Assembly (NCBI RefSeq): GCF_963666665.1
Contig: NZ_OY762999.1
Span: 2,981,501-3,045,500, forward strand
DNA length: 64,000 nucleotides
From: Maridesulfovibrio sp.
GTDB taxonomy: Bacteria; Desulfobacterota; Desulfovibrionia; Desulfovibrionales; Desulfovibrionaceae
Reading direction: 5' to 3'
Notes under the pieces: model-generated
The model's database searches: none
Seen by the model: only the letters and a program-made list of their open reading frames with translations
Told to the model about the DNA's origin: nothing
Made by a program: the position numbers and the translations under genes
Part shown: in pieces, positions 10,316 through 19,485 of the stretch
Layout: each line of letters begins with the position of its first letter
Position numbering within the stretch: the first letter of the stretch is position 1

Positions 10316-11140
10316 TCACATCTGGTTCAGGCAGTCTTCACAGATGTCTCCTTCTTGCGTTGCATCTGCTGCATTCTGATTCGATTTTTCAAGAATCAGG
10401 TTTACCTTCTTTTCAAACATATCCACGGGAAGGTAACCCCGTACAACAACACCATTAATGAGGAATGTAGGGGTTGCATCTATCTTGAATTCTCCGGCTT
10501 CTTTTCCGTCAGCCAGCAGATATTCCTGAACCTGAGCAGAATTGGCAATTTTCCTGATCTGTTCAGGATCAACGCCTACTTCGCCAAGAATGTTGCTCAG
10601 CACAGCACCGGAATTATCATCATAAAGTTCCTTCTGGCGCTCAAAGACGAGATTATGAAACTGATAAGCCTTTGCCTTATCAAAGAGGGCTATGGCTTCA
10701 AAATAAAGAGCCAGCTCCCGCGACTTCGAATGCATGGGCAGATGCTTGAAAACAACCCTGTATTTTTCAGGCTGATCTTGAGCCAGCTTACTGACCACGC
10801 TTGCTCCCTTACTGCAATAAGGGCAAAGAAAATCCGAATATTCAACGATAGTTACAGGAGAATCAGCATTGCCAAGCAGAATCCTCTCAGCCTGAATTTG
10901 AGGATTTAACGGATTCTGTATTTCCGCTTCCAGCCTTGCTTCGCGCTTTAACTTCTCGCGCTCACTTATGCCCTGCTCGAGAATCACCAGCATATCCATT
11001 TTTCTTTCAAGCATGGCATCCAGAACAATCTCAGGGTTTTCACGGATTGCCTCGGCAATCTGCTCCTTAATCATCTGCTTATTAGCGCAACCGGAAATCA
11101 GAACAGCAACCGACAGAATCAACAGAATTCGCTTCAACAC
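10316..11140 (-). CDS. DsbA-like thioredoxin-fold lipoprotein
   Basis: A 274-residue lipoprotein starting at GTG 11140, supported by a GGAGG box 6 nt upstream. The signal peptide ends in a lipobox (LISGC). A short helical linker leads to a DsbA/Com1-type thioredoxin fold with catalytic CPYC in SDFLCPYCSKG and a cis-Pro loop (TPTFLING). The very C-terminus has an extra Cys pair (CEDC). Such enzymes oxidise or isomerise disulfides in exported proteins. It sits 58 nt after the last type II secretion gene on the same strand, and the divergent exported proteins at 23.5-26.9 kb are very Cys-rich, so a folding role for that cargo is a reasonable inference. Confidence 0.85.
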   Translation of the reverse strand: MLKRILLILSVAVLISGCANKQMIKEQIAEAIRENPEIVLDAMLERKMDMLVILEQGISEREKLKREARLEAEIQNPLNPQIQAERILLGNADSPVTIVEYSDFLCPYCSKGASVVSKLAQDQPEKYRVVFKHLPMHSKSRELALYFEAIALFDKAKAYQFHNLVFERQKELYDDNSGAVLSNILGEVGVDPEQIRKIANSAQVQEYLLADGKEAGEFKIDATPTFLINGVVVRGYLPVDMFEKKVNLILEKSNQNAADATQEGDICEDCLNQM

Positions 11141-11198
11141 GGAATACCTCCATCCATTTTGAGAAATGCCCACAATATAAAAACCTACCTAAAAATAT

Positions 11199-12425
11199 TT
11201 ACCCTGCCATCAGCTGCATCTGGAAAACCGGCAGCAGGATTGCCATAACAATAAATCCGACCACCGCGCCCATGACCAGAATCATCACCGGTTCAAGAAG
11301 CGAAGTGAGATTTTTAACCAACTGATCCACTTCACGTTCATAATGTTCAGCTATTTTTCCAAGCATGGAGTCCAAAGAACCGGACTCTTCACCCATGGAA
11401 ATCATTTCAGTAACATATGGCGGGATAATACCGCTTTCCTTGAGCGGAGTCGCCAACTTGCTGCCCTCACGAACCTCGGCAGTGGCCTTCTCCACAACTT
11501 TTGAGACAGCCACGTTTCCGGTAACTCCGGCGCTGGATTGCAGTGCAGTCAAAAGCGGAACCCCCGAACCTATCAAAGTTCCCAGAGTACGGCACCAGCG
11601 AGCCATGCTGACCTGAATGACGATAGGCCCCAAAGCCGGAATCTTTAATTTGGTACTATCAATCTGCATGCGTCCGCCGGGGGTGGAACCGATCTTCTTC
11701 CATGTCGGGATAGCGATAAGCAGAAACAGGGGCAGCAACCACCAAGTCTGCTGCAGAGTATCCGAGATAGCGATGAGCAAACGGGTGGCAACGGGCAGTT
11801 TCTGGCCCATGCTTGAGAACATCTGAGCGAACCTCGGAACAACAAGCAGCATCATGGTGATAATCGCCCCGACCATGGCAATAAACATAATCGCGGGGTA
11901 GATCATGGCCCCTGAAACCTTGGAACGCAGGTCCTCCTGAGCCTCACGCATGAAAGCCAGCCGGTCCATGGCCTGATCAAGCATTCCTCCGGTCTCTCCT
12001 GCTGCCACCAAGGAGACATACAGTATATCAAAATATTTGGGATATTCAGCCAAGGCCCTCGACAAGGGCATGCCCTCACGAACCCGTGAATTAATGGTCC
12101 CGATAACCTCTCCCAGCAAGGTGCCTTCATTCTGGTCACGCAGAAATGAAAGAGCCCGTACCAAAGGAAGACTTGAGCCCAGCAAGGTTGCGAACTGGCG
12201 GGTAAAAGATGTTATCTGCTTATAGCTGATGCGTTTGCCGAAAAGAGACTGGCTCTTCCCCTTAACTTTCGGATTTTCCCCTGACCCGCCGTCCTTGCGT
12301 TCCACACGCAGAACCCTGACTCCCTGCCCGGAAAGTTCACGTTGCACAGCGGCGGCATCAACAGCTTCCATATCTCCTGTAAGCTGCTGCCCGTCTTTGA
12401 TTGCCGTGTACGTAAACTTTACCAT
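11199..12425 (-). CDS. gspF: Type II secretion inner-membrane platform protein GspF
   Basis: A 408-residue polytopic protein with two GspF/T2SF domains, each ending in hydrophobic helices (around residues 170-190, 220-240 and 375-400), the typical family length. The start YTAIKDGQQLTGDMEA matches the usual N-terminus of GspF/PilC proteins. It forms the inner-membrane platform that couples the GspE ATPase to pseudopilus growth. The ATG has a GGAGCTCTT ribosome binding site. It is the last core gene of the secretion operon, 15 nt after gspE. Confidence 0.94.
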   Translation of the reverse strand: MVKFTYTAIKDGQQLTGDMEAVDAAAVQRELSGQGVRVLRVERKDGGSGENPKVKGKSQSLFGKRISYKQITSFTRQFATLLGSSLPLVRALSFLRDQNEGTLLGEVIGTINSRVREGMPLSRALAEYPKYFDILYVSLVAAGETGGMLDQAMDRLAFMREAQEDLRSKVSGAMIYPAIMFIAMVGAIITMMLLVVPRFAQMFSSMGQKLPVATRLLIAISDTLQQTWWLLPLFLLIAIPTWKKIGSTPGGRMQIDSTKLKIPALGPIVIQVSMARWCRTLGTLIGSGVPLLTALQSSAGVTGNVAVSKVVEKATAEVREGSKLATPLKESGIIPPYVTEMISMGEESGSLDSMLGKIAEHYEREVDQLVKNLTSLLEPVMILVMGAVVGFIVMAILLPVFQMQLMAG

Positions 12426-12440
12426 AAGAGCTCCAATTAC

Positions 12441-14033
12441 CTAGTTATCCTGAGCCATTCGATACACTTCCGCTTCCGTGGTCAGTCCCTTGGCCGCTTT
12501 GACAAGTCCATCCTGAAGCAGAGTGCGCATACCTTCCTTCTGTGCCTGCGCTCCGATATCCGCGGCACTGGCCCCGTTCTGGATGAGTGTCTGGATTGCC
12601 GGGGTATTAATCAGTAGCTCGAATATTCCGAGCCTGCCCTTGTAACCGGAACCTTCGCAAACCTCGCAGCCAACAGCCTGCCACTTACCGTCCGGCCCCT
12701 GTTTCTTGCAATTGCTGCACAGCCTGCGCAAAAGCCGCTGAGCCATTGCCCCGGCAAGGGTGGGCGCAGCAAGGTAAGGGGCAATCCCCATCTCCACCAG
12801 ACGGGTGATAGCTGTGGGCGCATCATTGGTATGCAGGGTCGAAAGAACAAGGTGTCCGGTAAGGGAAGACTGAATGGCTATTTCCGCAGTCTCGAAATCA
12901 CGTATTTCCCCGACCATAATTACATCAGGGTCCTGACGCAGAATACTTCTGAGGGCCGCGGCAAAGGTCAGCCCGACCTTGGGATTAACCTGAATCTGGT
13001 CTATGCCGCGCAACTGGTATTCAACCGGATCTTCAGTGGTAATAATTTTAAGTTCCGGTGACTTGATGTAATTCAGCGAGGCGTAAAGCGTGGTAGTCTT
13101 ACCCGACCCGGTCGGTCCGGTAACTAAAATCGCTCCATGGGGACGGTGAACGAGGGCTTTCCATGTTTCGAGCATATCCGGCTCAAAACCTACGTCTGAA
13201 ATATCGACCTTGATGGAAGACTTATCCAGAATACGCATGACCACGCCTTCACCGAACACGGTTGGAGTGGATGCCACGCGGATATCATAATCGGACTGCT
13301 CCATCTTCAAGCGGATACGCCCATCCTGAGGAATCCTGCGCTCGGCAATATCCAGATTGGACATAATCTTGATTCTGGAAATGATCGCGGCCTGATATTT
13401 TCTGGGCACGGTATTAACCACATGCAGGATACCATCCACCCGGAAACGGATTTCCAGACCGTCTTCATAGGGCGAGATATGAATATCAGAGGCCCCCTGA
13501 GCAATGGCATCACGAAAAGTATTATTAACCAGCCGGATTACAGGTGCGGCCTGCGCCATATCACGCAGGTCCTCAACATCATCCAATGAATCAAGGTCTT
13601 CATCCAGACTGGTAAAAACACCCTCCATTCCTTCACCGGAATAGGCACGTTCCAGAGCATCCACAAGATTGTCCGCCGGAGCCAGAACCATATGCACGGT
13701 CATGTCCAGAGCCTGCTCCATTTCAGAAACTGAAGTACCCAGAAAAGGCGTGGCAACAGCCACTTTCATCACTCCGTCCTGCTCCTTTGCCAAAGGCAGC
13801 AGCAGATGGTTCTTTGCAAAATTCTCCGGTACAAGCTGCACCACTCCCGGCTCGGCAAGATAGGTTTTATCAAGCTCCATCCACTCCAGACCAAGCAACT
13901 CCGCAGTACTGCGCAGCGCATCCTGTTCTGATTCCCCGGCCTGCCTGACCCGCTGCCACCATCCTCTGGCCCTGTCGGGAGAGGAAAGGTCGTAAAAGGT
14001 TGCCGGTAGGAGTTTGATTTCATTTTCCTGCAT
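12441..14033 (-). CDS. gspE: Type II secretion ATPase GspE
   Basis: A 530-residue hexameric secretion ATPase. The N-terminal domain (about 1-150) binds GspL in the family. The ATPase core has Walker A GPTGSGKTTT, an Asp box, Walker B (DPDVIMVGEIRD) and a His box (LSTLHTNDA). A four-cysteine zinc module of two pairs (LCSNC and GCEVC) follows, as in classical GspE. It powers pseudopilin assembly at the cytoplasmic face. It is flanked by gspD (13 nt) and gspF (15 nt). Confidence 0.95.
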   Translation of the reverse strand: MQENEIKLLPATFYDLSSPDRARGWWQRVRQAGESEQDALRSTAELLGLEWMELDKTYLAEPGVVQLVPENFAKNHLLLPLAKEQDGVMKVAVATPFLGTSVSEMEQALDMTVHMVLAPADNLVDALERAYSGEGMEGVFTSLDEDLDSLDDVEDLRDMAQAAPVIRLVNNTFRDAIAQGASDIHISPYEDGLEIRFRVDGILHVVNTVPRKYQAAIISRIKIMSNLDIAERRIPQDGRIRLKMEQSDYDIRVASTPTVFGEGVVMRILDKSSIKVDISDVGFEPDMLETWKALVHRPHGAILVTGPTGSGKTTTLYASLNYIKSPELKIITTEDPVEYQLRGIDQIQVNPKVGLTFAAALRSILRQDPDVIMVGEIRDFETAEIAIQSSLTGHLVLSTLHTNDAPTAITRLVEMGIAPYLAAPTLAGAMAQRLLRRLCSNCKKQGPDGKWQAVGCEVCEGSGYKGRLGIFELLINTPAIQTLIQNGASAADIGAQAQKEGMRTLLQDGLVKAAKGLTTEAEVYRMAQDN

Positions 14034-14046
14034 AATCTTTCCGGTG

Positions 14047-15645
14047 CTAAAGGTCGAAAATCAAACCGAATTCGTCCACCGCTAGGGGACTCTGAGCCTT
14101 ACGCAGGCCACTCATCGCATCAGCCTCATCAGGTGTGGCAATTACATATGGAGTCAGGAACAACAACAGTTCCGACTTGGTCATGGAATCATCCTGAGAA
14201 CCGAACAAAGGACCAAGCACGGGCATATTCCGCAGATAAGGCGCCCCTTTCTTGTCAAGGGCGCTGTTAACTGTCATGAGGCCACCGATAACAAGAGTCT
14301 GGGCATCCTTGACCAGCACGGTGGTGGAAGCCGCACGGTCCGTGGACTGCCACTTGTCAGGATCAGTGTCGTCAGCAAGCAGGCTGGACAGGGTCTGGTC
14401 TATCTTGAGAGTTACGTCCCGGTTTTCCGCGATGGTGGGCGTGATATCAAGCTGCATGCCGAATTTACGGTGATCATAGGTCTTGATTACATTCTGCTGG
14501 GAGGTCACCGAAGTCTGGGTCAGCTTAAGAATAGGTATTTCCGTACCCACGGCAATACTCGCCTTCTGGTTATCCAAAGCCACTATATGCGGCGCGGAAA
14601 CCACGCGGGCACTATCGTCAGAGGCAAAAAAGTTCATCATCATCTTGAAGTTATCCGAATTGATGATGGAAAACTTCAAAGCCTCCTGCGCTGTATTGGC
14701 TATTCCGGTAGGATCGAATATATGCCCGAAATCCAATGCTCCCTTGAGGTCGGTACCGTCCGCATTGGTGGAGAACATCCACTCAAAACCGAGCTTGGTT
14801 TCATCCGTCAAGGTAACCTCAACAAGGTAAGCCTTTATGGAGACCTGCATGGTGCGGACATCAAGCTTGGATATAATTGTAGTGATATCGTCATGCACGC
14901 TTTCCGGGGCCAGCACGATGAGGGAATTTGTCTCATCCATGGAAAGAATCTGAACAGTACTCTGGTTAACCTTGCCTACCTTTTCGCTATAAAGCTTGGT
15001 CAGCATCGGAGCCACTGTCTTGGCCTCAATATACTGCAGGGAATAAGTCTTTGATAACGGCAGGGAACCGGGCATATCAATGTGACTGATCAATTCCTTA
15101 ATCTTGTTCACATTGGCGGCAGTATCTGTGAAGACGATATAATTATTGGATTTACCTGAAAAAATTGATCCTTCAGGTGACAGAATCTGCCGAAAATCAG
15201 CTATTACGTCTGCAGCTTTCAGGTACTTGAGCATGATGACTTCGGTGACCATCTGGTCTCCGCCGACAGTTATGGAATCAACATTCAGCCCTTCATGCAC
15301 AGCCATACTTTTGGAAACAATCTTATAATAACCGCTCTGCTGTACTAAGGTATAGCCTTTCATATCCAGCACGGAATACAGCAAGCGCAGGGCTTCAAAT
15401 CTGGTCACGGGTTTCGGTGAGATAACCGTAACCGGACCTTTAAGCTCAGGGTTGGGAATAAATGTCTTGCCCATGAGATGCGAATAGAATTCCAGCACAG
15501 CCATGATATCCGTCTGCCGGAAATTTATCTCAATCAGATTTTCCCCTTTTGGCGCAGCTTGGGCAACCCCAACCCCCGTCCCAACAACGGAAAAAATCAT
15601 TACCAGAACGACAAACCATCCTATTTTGCGGGCAAGTCTCATCAT
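14047..15645 (-). CDS. gspD: Type II secretion outer-membrane secretin GspD
   Basis: A 532-residue secretin with a cleavable N-terminal signal (hydrophobic residues about 8-30). The N0 domain (INFRQTDIMAVLEFYSHL) and two N-domains follow, then the C-terminal secretin beta-barrel region with VPVLGPLFGS-like and LLLFLTPYVI signature segments. At 532 residues it is shorter than enterobacterial GspD (about 650), with fewer N-domains, which is common in deltaproteobacteria. It forms the outer-membrane channel. No separate GspS pilotin is seen. Confidence 0.93.
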   Translation of the reverse strand: MMRLARKIGWFVVLVMIFSVVGTGVGVAQAAPKGENLIEINFRQTDIMAVLEFYSHLMGKTFIPNPELKGPVTVISPKPVTRFEALRLLYSVLDMKGYTLVQQSGYYKIVSKSMAVHEGLNVDSITVGGDQMVTEVIMLKYLKAADVIADFRQILSPEGSIFSGKSNNYIVFTDTAANVNKIKELISHIDMPGSLPLSKTYSLQYIEAKTVAPMLTKLYSEKVGKVNQSTVQILSMDETNSLIVLAPESVHDDITTIISKLDVRTMQVSIKAYLVEVTLTDETKLGFEWMFSTNADGTDLKGALDFGHIFDPTGIANTAQEALKFSIINSDNFKMMMNFFASDDSARVVSAPHIVALDNQKASIAVGTEIPILKLTQTSVTSQQNVIKTYDHRKFGMQLDITPTIAENRDVTLKIDQTLSSLLADDTDPDKWQSTDRAASTTVLVKDAQTLVIGGLMTVNSALDKKGAPYLRNMPVLGPLFGSQDDSMTKSELLLFLTPYVIATPDEADAMSGLRKAQSPLAVDEFGLIFDL

Positions 15646-15699
15646 GAATTCTCTCGTCTTATCTTTCTTGAATGCGGACCAGTTAAGTTTCCCAGCAAA

Positions 15700-16578
15700 T
15701 CAGGGAAGCGTGATGTTCACATTCATAGGTTTTCCTTTACGAATAATTGTCAGAAACACATCCTTGCCAATCTTGCTTTTCAATCTATCACTGACCTGCG
15801 CAATTGAACCTACGGGACTTCCGGAAACAGCCAGAAGCAAATCCTCCGGCAGCAAACCTGTATCCTTGCGTAACACGCGGGTCACTTTCAATCCACGTCC
15901 TGAATTAAGTCCCATATCCTTGCGCTCCATTTCAGTGAGCGGAACAAGGTTCACTCCCAGTCCTTTGACATTAGCTGTGCCGTCTTTGCCTTCCACGTCC
16001 GCAGGAACTGCCAGCGTATATGAAACCCCGGATCTTTTCGAAATTCCGGACTCGCTCAGCAGACTTTCAGCCTGTTCATCCCAGACGGTATTCATAGGCA
16101 AGGTCACATTCTGATCATTTCGGGCCAGGGTCACATGGTTGGAAGCAATTTCCACAAGAATGCTCTCCCTGACAGTCTGACCCAATGTAACCAGAGTGCT
16201 AGCACCGCCGTTAATACCGCTGATAATCGCATATGATTTCTTTTCTCCCGGCATAGTCGCCATAAGTGACAAGCCGGAGACATCCGGTCCTGGTGGCAGG
16301 GCAGGGGCCGTGCGCTTGTAGGAACGCTGCACCAGATTAAGCTGTCCATACTGAAAGATATGGCGGCGCTTGGTGGTAAAAAATGAATAGTAGGGATAGG
16401 TCAGCGGATCAGGAGGCGGAATATCACGTGTGGCATCCACATAATTTACTGCTCCGGGCTGCGGTTCAGGCAGGGAAAGAATAATCAGGGAACCGAGCAA
16501 GGTCAGGCATGCGACAATAAGCGCCAGCCTGAAAAAAACATCCGCAGCAGCTTTATGTAAATATTTTTCCATGCCCAT
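15700..16578 (-). CDS. gspC: GspC-like type II secretion protein with HR and PDZ domains
   Basis: A 292-residue bitopic protein: a short cytoplasmic N-terminus, one membrane helix (about 16-36), a proline-rich linker, a homology-region-like domain (GLSLMATMPGEKKSYAII is the usual start) and a C-terminal PDZ domain (about 200-290). GspC links inner-membrane components to the GspD secretin and recruits substrates. The gene lies between gspM and gspD, where GspC is expected in an operon of this type. A GGGGG ribosome binding site precedes the first ATG; the ATG two codons later is also possible. Confidence 0.82.
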   Translation of the reverse strand: MGMEKYLHKAAADVFFRLALIVACLTLLGSLIILSLPEPQPGAVNYVDATRDIPPPDPLTYPYYSFFTTKRRHIFQYGQLNLVQRSYKRTAPALPPGPDVSGLSLMATMPGEKKSYAIISGINGGASTLVTLGQTVRESILVEIASNHVTLARNDQNVTLPMNTVWDEQAESLLSESGISKRSGVSYTLAVPADVEGKDGTANVKGLGVNLVPLTEMERKDMGLNSGRGLKVTRVLRKDTGLLPEDLLLAVSGSPVGSIAQVSDRLKSKIGKDVFLTIIRKGKPMNVNITLP

Positions 16579-16581
16579 GGA

Positions 16582-18129
16582 TCAGCCCCCTGCCCCGTGC
16601 GTAGCGTTTGCACGCGCAGTACAATTGTACACCTTGCGGGCATAACTCCAATCAAGGACATCTGCCTTGGGAACGATCACTTCATAGCCGAGCTCCTGCT
16701 TAAAAAAGTCCTCATATTTCCTGAAATATTCATCCATGGAGTTGTCCACTTCCGGCTCGGTACAGAAATAAGCCCGCGCCTTTTCAGGAGTAAGAAAGCG
16801 GACACTCTTCATAACTTCATCGATGGTATTCTGCGAAACTCCTTGCGGATTATTGGCGCTCAGGAACTGTACGGCCTCGTCCGGGTTTTCCTGCCACCAG
16901 CGCACTGCACGGGAAAAACCGTTAATGAGGGTTTCAACCGCCTTACCGTTACCTGACAAAGCATCTTCGCGCAGAACCAGAAACTGCAGACTCCAGTTAT
17001 CCACCTCGGACGGTCCCGCCACAGGTCTGGCAATGCGCATTTTCTGTAATCGGCTGACAAATGGTTCAAAGGTGACCCCGGCTTCGATAAGGCCAGCTCT
17101 CAAACTTTGCGCCACAATTTCACGGGACATATCACTCACCGTAATATCCGAAAGCGACATGCCGTTCTTTTTGAGAACTTCATACAGAAAGTAATGAGCA
17201 GTTCCGCCTGTTTGAACAAAAACGGTTTTACCGCGCAGGTCTTGCACAGTTTTGATAGCCGAATTTCCGGCAACCATAAGGACATCCCCGGTTTTAAACT
17301 GCGCCAAGGGAGCCACTATGCGCAGGTCCACCCCTCTGGTCAGGAGTTGTACAAGCTCCAGTGCATGGGTAGCAGTACCGTCGATTTCTCCGGCATATAA
17401 TTTTTCAAAATTTGTTTTTTCATGCTCGGAGAAATAGCACTCGACGCGCGTACCGTTCGAATGAAGCCATCCGTTGTGACGGGCGATTTCAAAAGGAGCA
17501 TACCCGATCCAAGGCGGCATGGAGAGCACGAGACTGACCGCATGATCCGGCATCTTGGAATCTGCCTTGGCCGGGATGGAAAACTTGCTGACGACCAGAC
17601 CGCCCTGCATGGCACCGCTCTTACCGGTCAGTGAAATTTCCGAAACAACAAAGACCTGCGGAGAGGTCTCCAGATAATAAATGAATTTCTCAATGGCTGT
17701 GAAAGAACCGCTGAAAGTCACATCCATGGGCTGGCTGCTCAAAAAAGCATTATGCTTTTGCGAAAGCGGACGCATTTCCTTGATGACAACCCCGGTGATA
17801 GACGCATAGTCCCGGATTTCATTATAAATATCCGAAGAGCTCCAATCCCTGCGGTCAACAAGGTCCAACTGCCGTTTAAGGGATTCATATTCATCTTTAA
17901 CCTGACGCAACTTGGCTTCCCGGTCAGGCAGAACCATGGCTTTGGGAGTGTTGAGCTGAATTTCCTGTTTTAACTCAACCTGTTCCTGAACCGTGGCTTC
18001 ATACATATTGCCTAGCGGAGACAAAATTCCCATATAAAGCACTACGGAAAGCAGAAAAATCAGGCATATGCCCAAAGCACGGCGGTCACGCGGATCAAGT
18101 TTGTTCCAGAAGGCAAGCAGGATGTTCAT
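16582..18129 (-). CDS. GspM/PilO-like protein fused to an NMT1/SsuA-type solute-binding domain
   Basis: A 515-residue protein starting at ATG 18129, fixed by an AGGAGGAAA box and a 4-nt overlap with gspL. Residues about 1-170 look like GspM/PilO: a short cytoplasmic start, one membrane helix (about 18-40), a coiled coil and a small ferredoxin-like domain. From about residue 190 to 500 the sequence is that of periplasmic binding proteins of the SsuA/TauA/NMT1 type (PPWIGYAPFEIARHNGWL, KTVQDLRGKTVFVQTGGTAHY, FEPFVSRLQK). One uninterrupted frame covers both parts, so the fusion is seen directly. A binding protein tethered inside a secretion platform is unusual; a role in sensing a ligand or in substrate recognition is inference. 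Confidence 0.85.
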   Translation of the reverse strand: MNILLAFWNKLDPRDRRALGICLIFLLSVVLYMGILSPLGNMYEATVQEQVELKQEIQLNTPKAMVLPDREAKLRQVKDEYESLKRQLDLVDRRDWSSSDIYNEIRDYASITGVVIKEMRPLSQKHNAFLSSQPMDVTFSGSFTAIEKFIYYLETSPQVFVVSEISLTGKSGAMQGGLVVSKFSIPAKADSKMPDHAVSLVLSMPPWIGYAPFEIARHNGWLHSNGTRVECYFSEHEKTNFEKLYAGEIDGTATHALELVQLLTRGVDLRIVAPLAQFKTGDVLMVAGNSAIKTVQDLRGKTVFVQTGGTAHYFLYEVLKKNGMSLSDITVSDMSREIVAQSLRAGLIEAGVTFEPFVSRLQKMRIARPVAGPSEVDNWSLQFLVLREDALSGNGKAVETLINGFSRAVRWWQENPDEAVQFLSANNPQGVSQNTIDEVMKSVRFLTPEKARAYFCTEPEVDNSMDEYFRKYEDFFKQELGYEVIVPKADVLDWSYARKVYNCTARANATHGAGG

Positions 18130-19472
18130 TGCGTTTCCTCCTGCTTCTTCTTGGACTTGAAAAAATTTTGCCAAGCGGGAAATTCAAGTTCCACCACAAA
18201 ACGGAATCCCTGCCCTTGATCCAGCTTACTCATGGAAGAGAGCACCGCATTAGAAAAAATCTCTGTACTGCTCAAATTTTCCAGCAGTGCCATGAGGCTG
18301 ATTTCACTTTTTGCCTCCCCCTGCAGGGTGATCTTGCCGGATTGATCAAGACGCATGGTGTCCAGCTTCACCTGAGCCGGAACAGAATCACCCAGATCGC
18401 GGAACACATGGGAAACAAAGGGCTTCTTCACCGTATATCTTAAAATATCATTGTTACGGCGTACATATTCCCGAATCTCCATTGTCACCAGATCAGTCCG
18501 CTTGGCCAAAAACAAAATCTTATGCGCTTCCTGCTTAAGGACCTTGGCATCCTGAGTATTCATATGAATCACGGCGAAGAAGAGCAGCAGGCAGCCCGCA
18601 ACAGCACCCGCAATCGCAAGCCCCGAACGCACATAATCTTTCGGCGTAAGGGGAATGCGCTTCCACTCTTCAAGACTTTCATGGAATGAGCTTTTGGTGC
18701 GGTTCATACGCAGCAATGGCAAAAAGTCTTCATAGGACCGAACTTGTTCCAGCGGGATACCGGGCAGTACCTTTTCAATCAGCTCTGCAAAACCGTCAGG
18801 TTCCCCTGATCCGCCGGGAGGAATCCAAAGCACCACCCTTTCCGGCTTCGGCTTTTCCTCCGCTTCAAGCTGAGCGAGAACCACCCCAAGAGCACTTTCC
18901 AAGGACGGGCCTACGTCAGGAACAACCTCCCAGATCACGGGGACTTTCTTATGAATGCAACACAGACGGGTTTCCCCGTTTTCACGGGACATAAGCAGGG
19001 TCGGACCGGAAACCTTCAGGTCGAACTCAGGCAGCACAATGGACGTAACCTGAAATCCCATCTCCTTTGCTGTATCCAGACATCCATGCAGATACTCGTT
19101 AGAAATCCAGCCGAGAGTTGCGTTCAAGCCTTTGTTGCCGCTGTAACAACGGATTTCCCGTCCTCCGGTCTCAAGGGAACGGAATAAACGCTGACCGGCT
19201 TCCGACTCAAGATCTGCCACCGCATCCTTCTGTTCCTTGGCCGGATTAGGATTGCGACACAAGGCCGCCACGGACAACGGCAAAACCATAACGCATGGGC
19301 TGGGCTTATCCGCTTCAGGCGGTTGGGCTAGAGGTTGCCACTGCTTATCTTTGGAAGAATATTCAAGCGAAGATGCGCAACTGCCCTGTACGTCAAACAG
19401 CAGGGCTATCCGGGCGTTCTTCCCCAAGGGGCAGGGGAGCGGAATCATTTTGCACAACTTCTTTAAATTCAT
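18126..19472 (-). CDS. gspL: GspL-like type II secretion protein
   Basis: About 448 residues from ATG 19472; a longer frame to 19589 exists but runs into gspK and has no better start. The N-terminal half resembles the cytoplasmic actin-like fold of GspL/PilM. One membrane helix (SGLAIAGAVAGCLLLFFAVI) follows and then a PilN-like periplasmic domain. GspL anchors GspE to the membrane and pairs with GspM. Its TGA overlaps the ATG of the fused gspM-like gene, which supports the pairing. Confidence 0.82.
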   Translation of the reverse strand: MNLKKLCKMIPLPCPLGKNARIALLFDVQGSCASSLEYSSKDKQWQPLAQPPEADKPSPCVMVLPLSVAALCRNPNPAKEQKDAVADLESEAGQRLFRSLETGGREIRCYSGNKGLNATLGWISNEYLHGCLDTAKEMGFQVTSIVLPEFDLKVSGPTLLMSRENGETRLCCIHKKVPVIWEVVPDVGPSLESALGVVLAQLEAEEKPKPERVVLWIPPGGSGEPDGFAELIEKVLPGIPLEQVRSYEDFLPLLRMNRTKSSFHESLEEWKRIPLTPKDYVRSGLAIAGAVAGCLLLFFAVIHMNTQDAKVLKQEAHKILFLAKRTDLVTMEIREYVRRNNDILRYTVKKPFVSHVFRDLGDSVPAQVKLDTMRLDQSGKITLQGEAKSEISLMALLENLSSTEIFSNAVLSSMSKLDQGQGFRFVVELEFPAWQNFFKSKKKQEETQ

Positions 19473-19485
19473 AGAACAACCCCGT

